DNA of 64,000 bases from Janthinobacterium sp. LM6 (GTDB lineage: Bacteria > Pseudomonadota > Gammaproteobacteria > Burkholderiales > Burkholderiaceae_D): the NCBI RefSeq assembly GCF_002002885.1, contig NZ_CP019510.1, positions 3,224,001-3,288,000 of the forward strand, in the 5' to 3' direction. The notes under the pieces were generated by a model that saw only the letters and a program-made list of their open reading frames with translations, did no database searches and was not told the DNA's origin. A program made the position numbers and the translations under genes. This document shows, piece after piece, positions 16,305 through 26,155 of this stretch (positions within the stretch are counted from its first letter, which is position 1; each line of letters starts with the position of its first letter).

Positions 16305-18224
16305 CTACGCATCCATGCGCGCCACGCCCGCGCCTTGCCGCCGGTCCAGGAACAGGCTGTTGCCGTGGATTTTCTTCGCCTGCTTCTTCGCTTCCGCCGC
16401 CTGCGTGGCAATCTGGTGGTGCGTGTAATACTGGTGCGCCTCGACCTTGATGACGCCCAGCGACAGGCTGATCAATGAGTAAAACACTTTCTTGCCTTGC
16501 CGGTCTTCGCTGATGTAGCCGCCCCGTTCGCAGTCGCTGCTGCTGTAGTAGGCGAGGATGGCGGCAGCGAAGTCGTCCAGCATGGCCTGGCAGCGCGTTT
16601 CCCAGTCTTCGCTCTGGAACAGGATCATGAAATCGTCGCCGCCGATGTGGCCGATGAAGTCGCGGTTCGGGTCGCAATGGCCGCTGAGGATTTCTCCCGT
16701 CAGCTGGATCACGTCGTCGCCCTTGCGGTAGCCGTACACATCGTTGAAGGGCTTGAAGTGGTCGAGGTCGCAGTAGCAGACCCAGAAGCGGCTGCCGCTG
16801 TGCAATAAGCGGTCGATATGCTCGTTGATGGGCACGTTGCCGGGCAATTGCGTCAACGGGTTGGCGTAGCGGGCCGCATTGATCTGCATTTGCGTGATTT
16901 CGCGCATCAGGTCGTGTCCCGTGCCCATGCCCAGGTAGCGGCCGTGTTCGGTAATGATGAAACCGTTGAACAGGTGGTGGGCGCTCGATTGCACCATGGT
17001 GTAGCTGAGTTCCTGCAAGCTCGTTTCGTGGTCGGCGATCAGGGGGGTGGCATCCATGAACAGGCTGCACGATTTCTTGCCATACAGTTCGCGTTGGTAC
17101 GGACGGGCGAAGTGGTCGATCATCTCGAAGCGGCTGATCAGGCCCAGCGGCACGCCGTCGTCGACGACGGGAATGATCATCAGCTTCGGGTCTTTCAGAA
17201 AAATATCGTACACCTCGTTATTGTTTTTCTCGGGCGAAACGGCGGCCACGCGGTGCAGCAGCTTGCGGATGCTGGCGCCGTTCTTTTCCAGGCTGCTGCG
17301 CTGCGGATACACGGCCACGCCGTTGCGCCCCAGCGCCTGCACCACTTCGGCCGGCAAGGCGCGCGCCGGCACCGCGTTGGGCCGGCCCAGGTGATAGCCC
17401 TGGCCGAACGCCACGCCCAGGTCGCGCAAGACCAGCAATTCCGTCTGCGCCTCGATGCCTTCGGCGATCACCAGGGTGCCCGATTTCTCCGCGATTTCCT
17501 GGATCGAGCGCACGAACTGCAGTTTCACGGGGTCATTATTGATGCCCTGGATGAAATGCATGTCGATTTTCACGTATTCGGGGCGCAATTCCGACCACAG
17601 GCGCAGGCTGGAAAAGCCTTCGCCCAGGTCGTCGATGGCGATCTGGAAACCCATGTTGCGGTAGTGTAGTACCGCTTCGCGCATCAGCTCGTAGTCATAC
17701 GTGGGCTGGTTTTCCGTCAGCTCGATGATGACCCTGTCCGGATTGATGCCGATGTGCTCGATGTATTCCAGGGTTTCGCCGTGGCGGGCATTGCGCAGCA
17801 ACAGGCATTCCGGGCTGACGTTGAGAAACAGTTTTCCTGGTAACTGCAGTTCCGCAAAGCGTTCGAGCACCACTTGCCGGCACAGGTGTTCCACTTCCAG
17901 GGTCAGGTCATGCGCGCGCGCCACCTTGAACAGATTCATCGGCGCGTGCAGGGGGCTGTCGGACGGCCCCCGTATCAAGCCTTCGTAGCCGATGATGTCG
18001 CCGCTGTGCATGTGGATGATGGGCTGGAACAGCGCGCTGAGCTTGCGGCCCGCCAGGATATCGTGCAAGGCATCCGTCCCTTCGATGCTCATGGATACCG
18101 ATGACGGCTTCAGGTAAGCCACGTTCGATGGCACCGCGCCGGGCGGCGCGGCGGTGGCGGTGGGGAGGGCGAGAGTGTGCATAGGCGGATGTGGCGGCAC
18201 GGCCTCTGGACGGGCCATGAACAT
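16305..18224 (-). CDS. EAL-CBS-GGDEF cyclic-di-GMP protein
   Basis: A 639-residue signalling protein. The EAL domain (about 50-290) keeps the catalytic residues in an EGL form: YEGLIRG, NVSPE, IELTEN, IDDLGEGFSSL, VKID, AEGIE and GQGYHLGRP, so phosphodiesterase activity is plausible. Residues about 310-440 contain the CBS-type region (DPKLMIIPVVDDGVPLGLISRFEM, GFIITEHGRYLGMGTGHDLM). A GGDEF domain (about 450-620) with GGDDF in place of GGDEF follows (CYCDLDHFKPFNDVYGYRKGDD, HIGGDDFMILF). No RxxD inhibitory site is seen five residues before GGDDF. No membrane helices, so the protein is cytosolic; adenine nucleotide may control it through CBS. It may degrade or make c-di-GMP depending on ligand. 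Confidence 0.9.
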   Translation of the reverse strand: MFMARPEAVPPHPPMHTLALPTATAAPPGAVPSNVAYLKPSSVSMSIEGTDALHDILAGRKLSALFQPIIHMHSGDIIGYEGLIRGPSDSPLHAPMNLFKVARAHDLTLEVEHLCRQVVLERFAELQLPGKLFLNVSPECLLLRNARHGETLEYIEHIGINPDRVIIELTENQPTYDYELMREAVLHYRNMGFQIAIDDLGEGFSSLRLWSELRPEYVKIDMHFIQGINNDPVKLQFVRSIQEIAEKSGTLVIAEGIEAQTELLVLRDLGVAFGQGYHLGRPNAVPARALPAEVVQALGRNGVAVYPQRSSLEKNGASIRKLLHRVAAVSPEKNNNEVYDIFLKDPKLMIIPVVDDGVPLGLISRFEMIDHFARPYQRELYGKKSCSLFMDATPLIADHETSLQELSYTMVQSSAHHLFNGFIITEHGRYLGMGTGHDLMREITQMQINAARYANPLTQLPGNVPINEHIDRLLHSGSRFWVCYCDLDHFKPFNDVYGYRKGDDVIQLTGEILSGHCDPNRDFIGHIGGDDFMILFQSEDWETRCQAMLDDFAAAILAYYSSSDCERGGYISEDRQGKKVFYSLISLSLGVIKVEAHQYYTHHQIATQAAEAKKQAKKIHGNSLFLDRRQGAGVARMDA

Positions 18225-18489
18225 GTTGCCGATAGTAAAGAAGATTTATGACGGCTTGATGAAACGACTTTGTTTTTGATAATGTTTCTTGCATGAACGT
18301 CAGTTTGCCGATTCCGGCGAAAGCGAGATTTATCATGGTCATTCATGTAAATTTCCCAAACAAAAGACGGTAAATCCACCGGATAACTGTGCTTTAAAAG
18401 TGGCAATCCGCGCTATGATTTCTCTTGGCGAAAGTCAACATGGGCAGCCGCGGCGTATGCAGGCGGCCTGCTTTCCTCGACATCCAACA
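18225..18489. other. Intergenic region between c-di-GMP gene and prolyl oligopeptidase
   Basis: About 265 bp holding the divergent promoters of two genes. TTTAAA...TATGAT near 18390-18420 could serve the peptidase, but spacing is only about 15 bp. I see no hairpin or small gene that I can support. Confidence 0.35.
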
Positions 18490-20700
<2,211 letters not shown>

Positions 20701-20707
20701 GTCTTAT

Positions 20708-21631
20708 TTAAACCCCAAGACAGACACTGGGGTCGGACCCTGAGGGTCCGACCCCGGCCCTTGTCTCTGGGGCTATTCTAGCCAATACCCCCTCCCCAAA
20801 CACGGCCTGAAACGGCAAATCCTTGCGCTGCGCATAGCCGATATAGCAATCGCACTTGAAGCGCGGGCAGGATTTTTCCTGCAGCAGGTCCGCCAGGTCG
20901 TCCGTGTACAGGTTGCCCAGGCGCTCGGGCACGAAATGGCAGCGCGCCAGTTCGCCGTCGCCATCGACGGACAGCGACGTCTCGCCCGCCAGGCACGGTT
21001 TATTGCGCGAGGGCGAAGGGCGCCGGTTTTGCGCGAACCACGGGTCGACGGCGTCGAGCCAGGCCAGGTCTTCCACCGCGTAGTAGCCGGGACCACGCCG
21101 GTCATACGCGTTCAGCCACAGGTAGACGTGCGCGGGCAGGGCCGCGCGCAGGGCGCGGATGGCATCCAGGTGTTCATTCATCGCCACGACGCCGACGGAA
21201 TAGCGCACGCCCATGGCGTCCAGGCGCGCGCAGCGTTCGAGAAAGCGGGCCAGTGTCGTCTGGTCCGGGTGGTAGGTGCACCACAGGCCGATCTTTCCCA
21301 GTCCGTCCATCCCCTGCAGCCAGTTCAGGGGGCCGGACAGATTCGTTTGCAGCGCCACCTGGCGCACGTGGGGCAGTGCGGCCAGGGCTTGCATGGCTGC
21401 GCGGTAGTGGCGCCGCACCAGCGCTTCGCCCCAGGGGGTGAACAGCACGCCGATGGGGCGCGTTTGCCGCGCAATCCAATCCGTAAAACGCGCCACTTCG
21501 CGCGCATCGCGGGCCAGCGCGGCGCGGCTGTCGCGCTTCTTGGCAAACGGGCAGTAGCCGCAGGCGTAGTTGCAGCTCGCCAGCGTGCCCCGGTACAGCA
21601 GGGACAAAGTGCCAGGCTGCGTTGTCAGCAC
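20708..21631 (-). CDS. STM4011 family radical SAM protein
   Basis: A 307-residue radical SAM enzyme, last gene of a five-gene operon. The CxxxCxxC cluster is C20-N-Y-A-C24-G-Y-C27 near the N-terminus, followed by a TIM-barrel-like domain. A second cysteine group lies near the C-terminus (CLAGETSLSVDGDGELARCHF, then CPRFKCDCYIGY), like the auxiliary-cluster (SPASM-type) region used by enzymes that modify peptides or small substrates. It starts at GTG 21631, overlapping the STM4012 stop codon (GTGCTGA). The last ~17 residues are encoded by the palindromic element at 20729-20755 and are unlikely to be part of the conserved fold. Function of the family is unknown. Confidence 0.85.
   Translation of the reverse strand: MLTTQPGTLSLLYRGTLASCNYACGYCPFAKKRDSRAALARDAREVARFTDWIARQTRPIGVLFTPWGEALVRRHYRAAMQALAALPHVRQVALQTNLSGPLNWLQGMDGLGKIGLWCTYHPDQTTLARFLERCARLDAMGVRYSVGVVAMNEHLDAIRALRAALPAHVYLWLNAYDRRGPGYYAVEDLAWLDAVDPWFAQNRRPSPSRNKPCLAGETSLSVDGDGELARCHFVPERLGNLYTDDLADLLQEKSCPRFKCDCYIGYAQRKDLPFQAVFGEGVLARIAPETRAGVGPSGSDPSVCLGV
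20729..20755. repeat. Perfect palindrome (REP-like) inside the end of STM4011
   Basis: GGGGTCGGACCC and GGGTCCGACCCC are separated by TGA, giving a 12-bp perfect stem. The surrounding sequence CAGACACTGGGGTCGGACCC resembles a repeat I know to be dispersed in related betaproteobacteria. It extends the STM4011 coding frame and may also act as an mRNA end for the convergent prolyl oligopeptidase gene. Confidence 0.7.
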
Positions 21632-23004
21632 GCCTGGCCCTCTTGCGCCATCAGCGCGCGCACCGTCTCGGAGGCCAGCCAGGGGCCGATGGTGTCGGCA
21701 TAGCTGTAGCCCCGCTCGTTCAGCCGCAGCAGCGGACCATCCTCCTGCACCAGCTCCAGCGCGTGCAATTCGGCCAGCTGCGGCAGATCAATCTCGCAGC
21801 GCGTGCCGAAGCGGGCCGCGTAGGCGTCGCGGTCCAGGCCCGGTTCCGTCAGCAGCGACTGGATCACATAGCGCCGGCGCTGTTCTTCCTCGTCGAGCAC
21901 GTAGCCGTGTTCGGCCTGCGCGAAGCGCGCCTCGTCGAGCGCCAGGTAGTTGTCGATGATATTGATGGTATCAAGCCGCGCCACCGCGTATTCGCTGGAG
22001 TAATGCAGGCTGGCCGTGTACGAGCGCGCGCCCGCGCCCAGGCCCACCATGCCGTCATTCTGGCAGCAGTACGAGGGACCGTTTTGTTCCGGCGCATGGG
22101 GAGCGCGGAACATGCGCATCGATACCTGTTCGTAGCCTTGCGCGCGCAAATGGTCGCGCGCGGCCGCGTACAGGGCCAGCCGGCTGTCGCCGTCCTGCGC
22201 CAGCATGATGGGGTTCAGCGTACCGGCGCCTTTGCGCCGCGCGATCTTGCCAAGGCCCGTCTGCTCGCGCACATATAGCGGATACAGATAGATTTCCTCG
22301 GGCCGGAAGGCCAGCGCGCTGTCGATGGACGCCAGCAGGCTGGCGACGGTTTGCCCCGCGATGCCGTAGATCAGGTCCAGGTTCAGGGTGGGAAAACCGG
22401 CGTCGCGTATCAGGCCGATGGCGTGATGAACGGTGGCGTTTTGCTGGGGCCGCGCCAGCGCGCGCATCTCGCCGGCGGCAAAGCTCTGGATGCCCAGGCT
22501 GACGCGGTCGATGCCGTGCGTGCGGCAGACCGCCAGCCGTTCGGCCGTGATGGTTTCGGGCGAGGCTTCGATGCCGGCCGGCGTGGCTTGCAGGTCGATG
22601 CCGAGGATGTCGCGCGCGCCGCACAGCAGGGTGTCCAGCTGCGCCGGCGACAGATAGGTGGGCGTGCCGCCGCCCAGCGCGAAGCGGGCGAAGCGCCGTT
22701 CGCCCAGCGCGCCGGCCAGTGCGCGCATCTGCACCAGCACTTGCCGCACGTAGCGTTCGACCATGCCGGCGCTGGGGCGGGCCATGGCGAACAGGTTGCA
22801 AAAGCCGCAGCGCATCTCGCAAAACGGAATATGGATATACGCGAACAGGGCGGAGCGGTCTTGCCGCGCCCACAGGGGTGCCAGGGGCGCCGCCTGCGGC
22901 AAGGCGCGGTAGGCCGCCTTGTGCGGATACGAATACGAATACGCCTGGTAGGGCGTGTGGCGCATGCGCTGCGCCAGGGTGCCAGGTTGTTCGGCTGGGT
23001 TCAC
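21625..23004 (-). CDS. STM4012 family radical SAM protein (HemN-like)
   Basis: A 459-residue radical SAM protein related to coproporphyrinogen III oxidase (HemN) but of the STM4012 family. The cluster motif IHIPFCEMRCGFCNLF (cysteines 62, 66, 69) is preceded by the TPYQAYSYSYPHKAAYR signature, then GGGTPTYLSPAQLDTLL, HGIDRVSLGIQSF, and a C-terminal wing (LNERGYSYADTIGPWL). HemN-like members of this sort include enzymes acting on heme, methyl groups or other substrates, so a porphyrin role should not be assumed. GTG start at 23004 overlaps the STM4013 stop (GTGA) and has GGAG upstream; a longer start in the preceding gene is unlikely. Acts with STM4011 in the same operon. Confidence 0.88.
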   Translation of the reverse strand: MNPAEQPGTLAQRMRHTPYQAYSYSYPHKAAYRALPQAAPLAPLWARQDRSALFAYIHIPFCEMRCGFCNLFAMARPSAGMVERYVRQVLVQMRALAGALGERRFARFALGGGTPTYLSPAQLDTLLCGARDILGIDLQATPAGIEASPETITAERLAVCRTHGIDRVSLGIQSFAAGEMRALARPQQNATVHHAIGLIRDAGFPTLNLDLIYGIAGQTVASLLASIDSALAFRPEEIYLYPLYVREQTGLGKIARRKGAGTLNPIMLAQDGDSRLALYAAARDHLRAQGYEQVSMRMFRAPHAPEQNGPSYCCQNDGMVGLGAGARSYTASLHYSSEYAVARLDTINIIDNYLALDEARFAQAEHGYVLDEEEQRRRYVIQSLLTEPGLDRDAYAARFGTRCEIDLPQLAELHALELVQEDGPLLRLNERGYSYADTIGPWLASETVRALMAQEGQAC

Positions 23005-23861
23005 GGTGGGGACTCCTTGGGACGTGTATCGGGGGCGATGAAGAAGTGCGCATACGGCACGTTCCACACGCTGTCGTGGGCGATGCGGTGGCCGCGGTAG
23101 CCGTCTTCGCCATAGGCGCTGCCGTGATCCGAGCAGACGATGGCGAACGTGGGCGCGCGCGCGGCGCAGGCGGCAAGCAAGGGCGCCAGCGCGCCGTCGA
23201 CATAGCGCAGGGCTGCCGCATGGCTTTCCAGGCAGTCGGCGCGGCAGCCGGGCAGGTAGGCGCGGTTCGGCGTGTGTAGGGCGGCCACGTTGATGAACAA
23301 AAAAGTGCGCTGCTCGTTTTGCGCCAGCAGCCGGGTCGCCAGCGCCACCTGTTTTTCGGTCGAATGGCGGCTGGCTACGCCCATGCCCGCGCTCCAGTGG
23401 CTTTCCTGGAACAGCGACGGCAGCACGCAGCCCAAGGCGGTTTGCTTGTTGAAGAAGCCCACGCCGCCGATGCAGATGGTGCGGTAGCCGCGCGCGGTCA
23501 GCGCGGCGGGAAGGTCCGCTTCCTCGAAGGCGAACGTGTGCTTTGACGTCGTTTCGCTGCCCGCAAAAGCGCTGGCGAACAGGCGCGGATGGCGGCCCGG
23601 CGCGGCTGGCGTGGGCAAAAAACCCGCGAAGAAGGCCTGGTGCGCCGCATAGGTGAACGTGGCGGGCGAGTGCCGGCGTTCCCAGCCGCCCGGCGGTAAG
23701 AAACGCCCCAGCACGGGCAATTCGCCCGCCTGGTACAGCGCTTGCGCCACGTCAAAGCGCAGCGTGTCGAGCGTGAGGAAGACGATATCGTGGCTGCCGA
23801 CGATGGCGTGCATGTCGGGGATGGCGTGCATGTCGGGGATGGTCGGTGTTTCTTTAAGCAT
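23001..23861 (-). CDS. STM4013/SEN3800 family hydrolase (alkaline phosphatase superfamily)
   Basis: A 286-residue protein with alkaline-phosphatase/sulfatase-fold signatures: IVFLTLDTLRFDVAQ near the N-terminus supplies metal-binding aspartate 32, SPATFTYAAHQAFFAG resembles the nucleophile region, LFINVAALHTPNRAYLPG the middle, and CSDHGSAYGEDGYRGH (Asp245, His246) the second metal site. It lacks the CxPxR formylglycine motif of true sulfatases, so it is more likely a phosphate- or phosphonate-ester hydrolase or a metal-dependent transferase. It starts with ATG 23861 inside the last codons of STM4014 (8-bp overlap). Residues 9-20 are a duplication (IPDMHA repeated), from an 18-bp direct DNA repeat, apparently tolerated. 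Confidence 0.85.
   Translation of the reverse strand: MLKETPTIPDMHAIPDMHAIVGSHDIVFLTLDTLRFDVAQALYQAGELPVLGRFLPPGGWERRHSPATFTYAAHQAFFAGFLPTPAAPGRHPRLFASAFAGSETTSKHTFAFEEADLPAALTARGYRTICIGGVGFFNKQTALGCVLPSLFQESHWSAGMGVASRHSTEKQVALATRLLAQNEQRTFLFINVAALHTPNRAYLPGCRADCLESHAAALRYVDGALAPLLAACAARAPTFAIVCSDHGSAYGEDGYRGHRIAHDSVWNVPYAHFFIAPDTRPKESPP
23803..23838. repeat. Tandem duplication of an 18-bp unit at the start of STM4013
   Basis: Two exact copies of ATGGCGTGCATGTCGGGG lie back to back (23803-23820 and 23821-23838), giving two identical 6-residue blocks in the N-terminus of the STM4013 protein and a partial third. In-frame slippage could change the copy number. Confidence 0.85.
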
Positions 23862-24942
23862 GGGCCAGTTGCGCCGTGTAAGTATCGATGCCTTGCCAGA
23901 GAAGGCCGGGCAGCAGGTCGCCGAAGGCGTTCGCTTCCAGCACGTGGGCCTGGCCCTGGCGCACCACGAGGTCGTAGCCCGTCACGTGGCTATGGGGGAA
24001 GGCGCGCGCGGCCAGGGCGGCGGTGTCTTCCAGCGCGGCCAGGTCGGCTGCGTTCAAGAGGCCGGACGCCTCGCCGCGCCGGTTGTCGAGGTGCAGATTC
24101 GTCATCATGTGCTGTCCGATGCGCGCCACCCGGTGTGCGGGCTGGCCCGCCAGGGTCACGACGCGCAGGTCGTAGTGGCTGTCGCCGCAGCGCGGCTTGT
24201 TCAGCCACGCTTCCGCATACAGCTCCTGCGCGGCCAGCGCGTCGACGAGGGCGGCGATGTCGTGCCGCGTTTCATAGCGCGCCATGCGCTTGACATTGAA
24301 CAGGCGCGCCGCGCCGTCCCCATGCTGCAGGGCGGCCGAGGTGGTGGCTTGCTGGCGTCCTGCCTTGTTGCGGCGGTAGGCGACGACGCCGGACGCGGAC
24401 GAGCCGTAGCGCGGCTTTAAATACACGCGGTCAAGCTGGCGTTCATGCAGCAGCGACTGCAGATGGTCGTAGCCTTGCACGGGCCCCAGCAAGTCGGGTA
24501 TCGGCACGCCGTGCGCGGCCAGGTGGCGCTGGCAGGCCAGCTTGTCCGTCATGACGGTGATTTCGCCCGGCGCATTGAATACGCGCGTTTGCGGCAGGTC
24601 AAGCAGTTGCGCCGCCAGGGCAGTCATGGCGGCCGTAAAACCGGCGAACCAGGCATCCATGGCCAGCAGTTCGCCATGTTCGGGCGCGCGCGCGGGTGGG
24701 CGGTCCAGCCGGAGGCAGCCCGCCTGCAGCAAGAGCCGGTGGGCGACAGGATCGTCGCCGGGCGGCTCGATCTTCAACAGGCCGGGCTGGCGCAAGGCGT
24801 CTGCCAGCAGCGCCGGCTGCGCCAGCCAGTCGCGCCATTCCAGCACCTGCGCGGGCGGCAGGCGCAGTTGCGCGCGCGCCGCCTGCATCAGGCGCACGCG
24901 CTTGCTGCCCTGTGTCGCCAGCAGGGTGAGGGGTGTGGCCAA
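23854..24942 (-). CDS. STM4014 family ATP-grasp-like protein
   Basis: A 362-residue protein of the STM4014 family. The central region reads as an ATP-grasp fold: VMTDKLACQRHLAAHGVPIPD (helix before the grasp), YLKPRYGSSASGVVAY with the ATP-binding Lys176 and glycine loop, AEAWLNKP, DLRVVTLAGQPAHRVARIG, and a final GYDLVVRQGQAHVLEANAFGD that supplies metal-binding Glu/Asn. ATP-grasp enzymes form amide or thioester bonds by phosphorylating a carboxylate, including peptide ligases in natural-product and RiPP pathways. TTG start at 24942 with GGAG upstream is the only reasonable start. It overlaps STM4013 by 8 bp and is 15 bp after STM4015. Substrate unknown. Confidence 0.82.
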   Translation of the reverse strand: MATPLTLLATQGSKRVRLMQAARAQLRLPPAQVLEWRDWLAQPALLADALRQPGLLKIEPPGDDPVAHRLLLQAGCLRLDRPPARAPEHGELLAMDAWFAGFTAAMTALAAQLLDLPQTRVFNAPGEITVMTDKLACQRHLAAHGVPIPDLLGPVQGYDHLQSLLHERQLDRVYLKPRYGSSASGVVAYRRNKAGRQQATTSAALQHGDGAARLFNVKRMARYETRHDIAALVDALAAQELYAEAWLNKPRCGDSHYDLRVVTLAGQPAHRVARIGQHMMTNLHLDNRRGEASGLLNAADLAALEDTAALAARAFPHSHVTGYDLVVRQGQAHVLEANAFGDLLPGLLWQGIDTYTAQLAHA

Positions 24943-24957
24943 AGGAAGCAGCTCCGC

Positions 24958-25884
24958 TTACTCTCCCACCGCCACGTAGCGGTAGCTTTCGCCGTCGTCC
25001 TCGTCCGCTTCCTGCGGATCGTCCAGCACCACCTCGAAAGGCAGCGCCTTCAGCTTGGCCTGGTTTTCCTCGGAGATGTAATGGTGCGACAGGTCCAGGC
25101 GCTTCAAGCCGCCCAGCTGCGTGTGATTGAGCACGGCCACGGCGCCCAGGTCGCCGATGGTGCCCAGCGACAGGTCGAGCGTGTCGAGCTGCGCCACCAG
25201 CGGTTCCTCGGCCAGCCAGACGGCCAGGTCGTCGGCGATTTCCGCGTCGCGCAAGCCCAGATATTTCAGGGTCGGCACGGTCAGCTGCGCCAGCACCTTG
25301 CGGTACAGGTCCACGTCGCCCGAGAAGCCGTATTCCTCGGTACCCAGCCACAGCTCCAGGTGTTCCAGCTGCGGCATGCTCGATTGCGCCAGCGCCTCGG
25401 CGATCTTTTGATCGAGGCCGCCCGCTTCGATGGTGAAGCGGCGCAGGTGCTGGTGCGCGAACGGTTCGATGACGAGCTCATTGCCGCCGCGGATGCGCAA
25501 TTCTTCCAGCAGCGGGAAAGCGTCCAGCAGGGGCTTGTAGCTGCCTTGCACGATCCACGAGATTTCGCATTCCTCGTACGTCATGTCGCCGATGAACAGG
25601 GCGCGCAAGTTCGGCAGCTGCGGCGCGTGGGCGATCAGCGCGGCCATCACTTCGTCGGCGCCCGATTCGTACGGATCGCCCCACATGCCGATGATCAGCG
25701 CTGCGAGCGCGTTCTGGTCCGCCTTGGCGAGAAAGCCGGCGATCAGCTCGTCCATCTTGCGCTTGTCGTCGTATTCCAGCGACAGGCGGTAGACGATGCC
25801 GGGCGAGGCGTCGAAGGGCAGGTCAGGGTCGTACTGGACGACTTTCTTGTTGTGGAAGGTGGTGGTGCTGTCGGAAATGGTCAT
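24958..25884 (-). CDS. STM4015 family leucine-rich-repeat protein
   Basis: A 308-residue cytosolic protein with leucine-rich-repeat-like units: LRALFIGDMTYEE, LEELRIRGGNEL, LEHLELWLGTEEY, LKYLGLRDAEIAD, LDTLDLSLGTI and LKRLDLSHHYISEE, each about 30-40 residues apart. The N-terminus (VVQYDPDLPFDASPGIVYRLSLEYD) is STM4015-specific. LRR proteins usually bind another protein, so this is probably the recognition or scaffold subunit of the operon. ATG at 25884 begins the operon proper; GGAGCCCACGCG precedes it. Upstream lies a leader with a long hairpin and a 41-codon reading frame. Confidence 0.85.
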   Translation of the reverse strand: MTISDSTTTFHNKKVVQYDPDLPFDASPGIVYRLSLEYDDKRKMDELIAGFLAKADQNALAALIIGMWGDPYESGADEVMAALIAHAPQLPNLRALFIGDMTYEECEISWIVQGSYKPLLDAFPLLEELRIRGGNELVIEPFAHQHLRRFTIEAGGLDQKIAEALAQSSMPQLEHLELWLGTEEYGFSGDVDLYRKVLAQLTVPTLKYLGLRDAEIADDLAVWLAEEPLVAQLDTLDLSLGTIGDLGAVAVLNHTQLGGLKRLDLSHHYISEENQAKLKALPFEVVLDDPQEADEDDGESYRYVAVGE

Positions 25885-25897
25885 CGCGTGGGCTCCG

Positions 25898-26023
25898 TTA
25901 AAAACAGTTGGGGCCTGGATGCCGCGCAGGGGCGTAGCAAAGATGGGGCGAGCCGGGATGTGCTGCGGCGCTCTGCAAAGACATCCAGGCCTGGAAATCT
26001 TGTCTATTGCGAAATCTTAGCAT
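25898..26023 (-). CDS. Candidate leader peptide or small protein upstream of the STM4015-4011 operon
   Basis: A 41-codon frame from ATG 26023 to TAA 25900-25898, 13 bp before STM4015. It encodes a basic peptide with two cysteines (positions 29 and 40) and repeated HPG motifs. No good ribosome binding site precedes the first ATG; an internal ATG at 25984 would give 28 residues. If the extended -10 element at 26014-26019 is used, only the internal start is transcribed. The same DNA is also an inverted repeat, so the frame may be fortuitous. A RiPP precursor is conceivable because radical SAM and ATP-grasp enzymes follow, but nothing in the sequence proves translation. Confidence 0.2.
   Translation of the reverse strand: MLRFRNRQDFQAWMSLQSAAAHPGSPHLCYAPARHPGPNCF
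25912..25991 (-). promoter_or_regulatory. Long hairpin in the STM operon leader, possible attenuator
   Basis: GGCCTGGATG (25912-25921) and CATCCAGGCC (25982-25991) form a perfect 10-bp outer stem with an 80-bp span; internal GCCGCAG / CTGCGCGGC adds a stem with a 2-base bulge. On the minus strand the 3' arm is followed within 6 bases by TTTTT and then the STM4015 start. This resembles a leader terminator. A small dispersed repeat with inverted ends is the alternative. Confidence 0.4.
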
Positions 26024-26155
26024 GGACAAAAGGACTTATTGCGCACGGCTGCGCGGCAACGCAGCGACCGGAAATGCCTTACAAACAACAATGTTGTCAA
26101 ATAAGTTTACATTTTTGATATTTAACCGTATCGTGTATTTTTCTTGGAGGGAATA

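Noticed and set aside
21625-23004. Annotating STM4012 as HemN or HemW
   Set aside because: It keeps the radical SAM motif, but its operon and N-terminal signature place it in the STM4012 family; a porphyrin role is not supported.
26085-26097. ACAACA-A-TGTTGT palindrome before the PEP-CTERM gene as an operator
   Set aside because: Too short and common in AT-rich spacers to support by itself.
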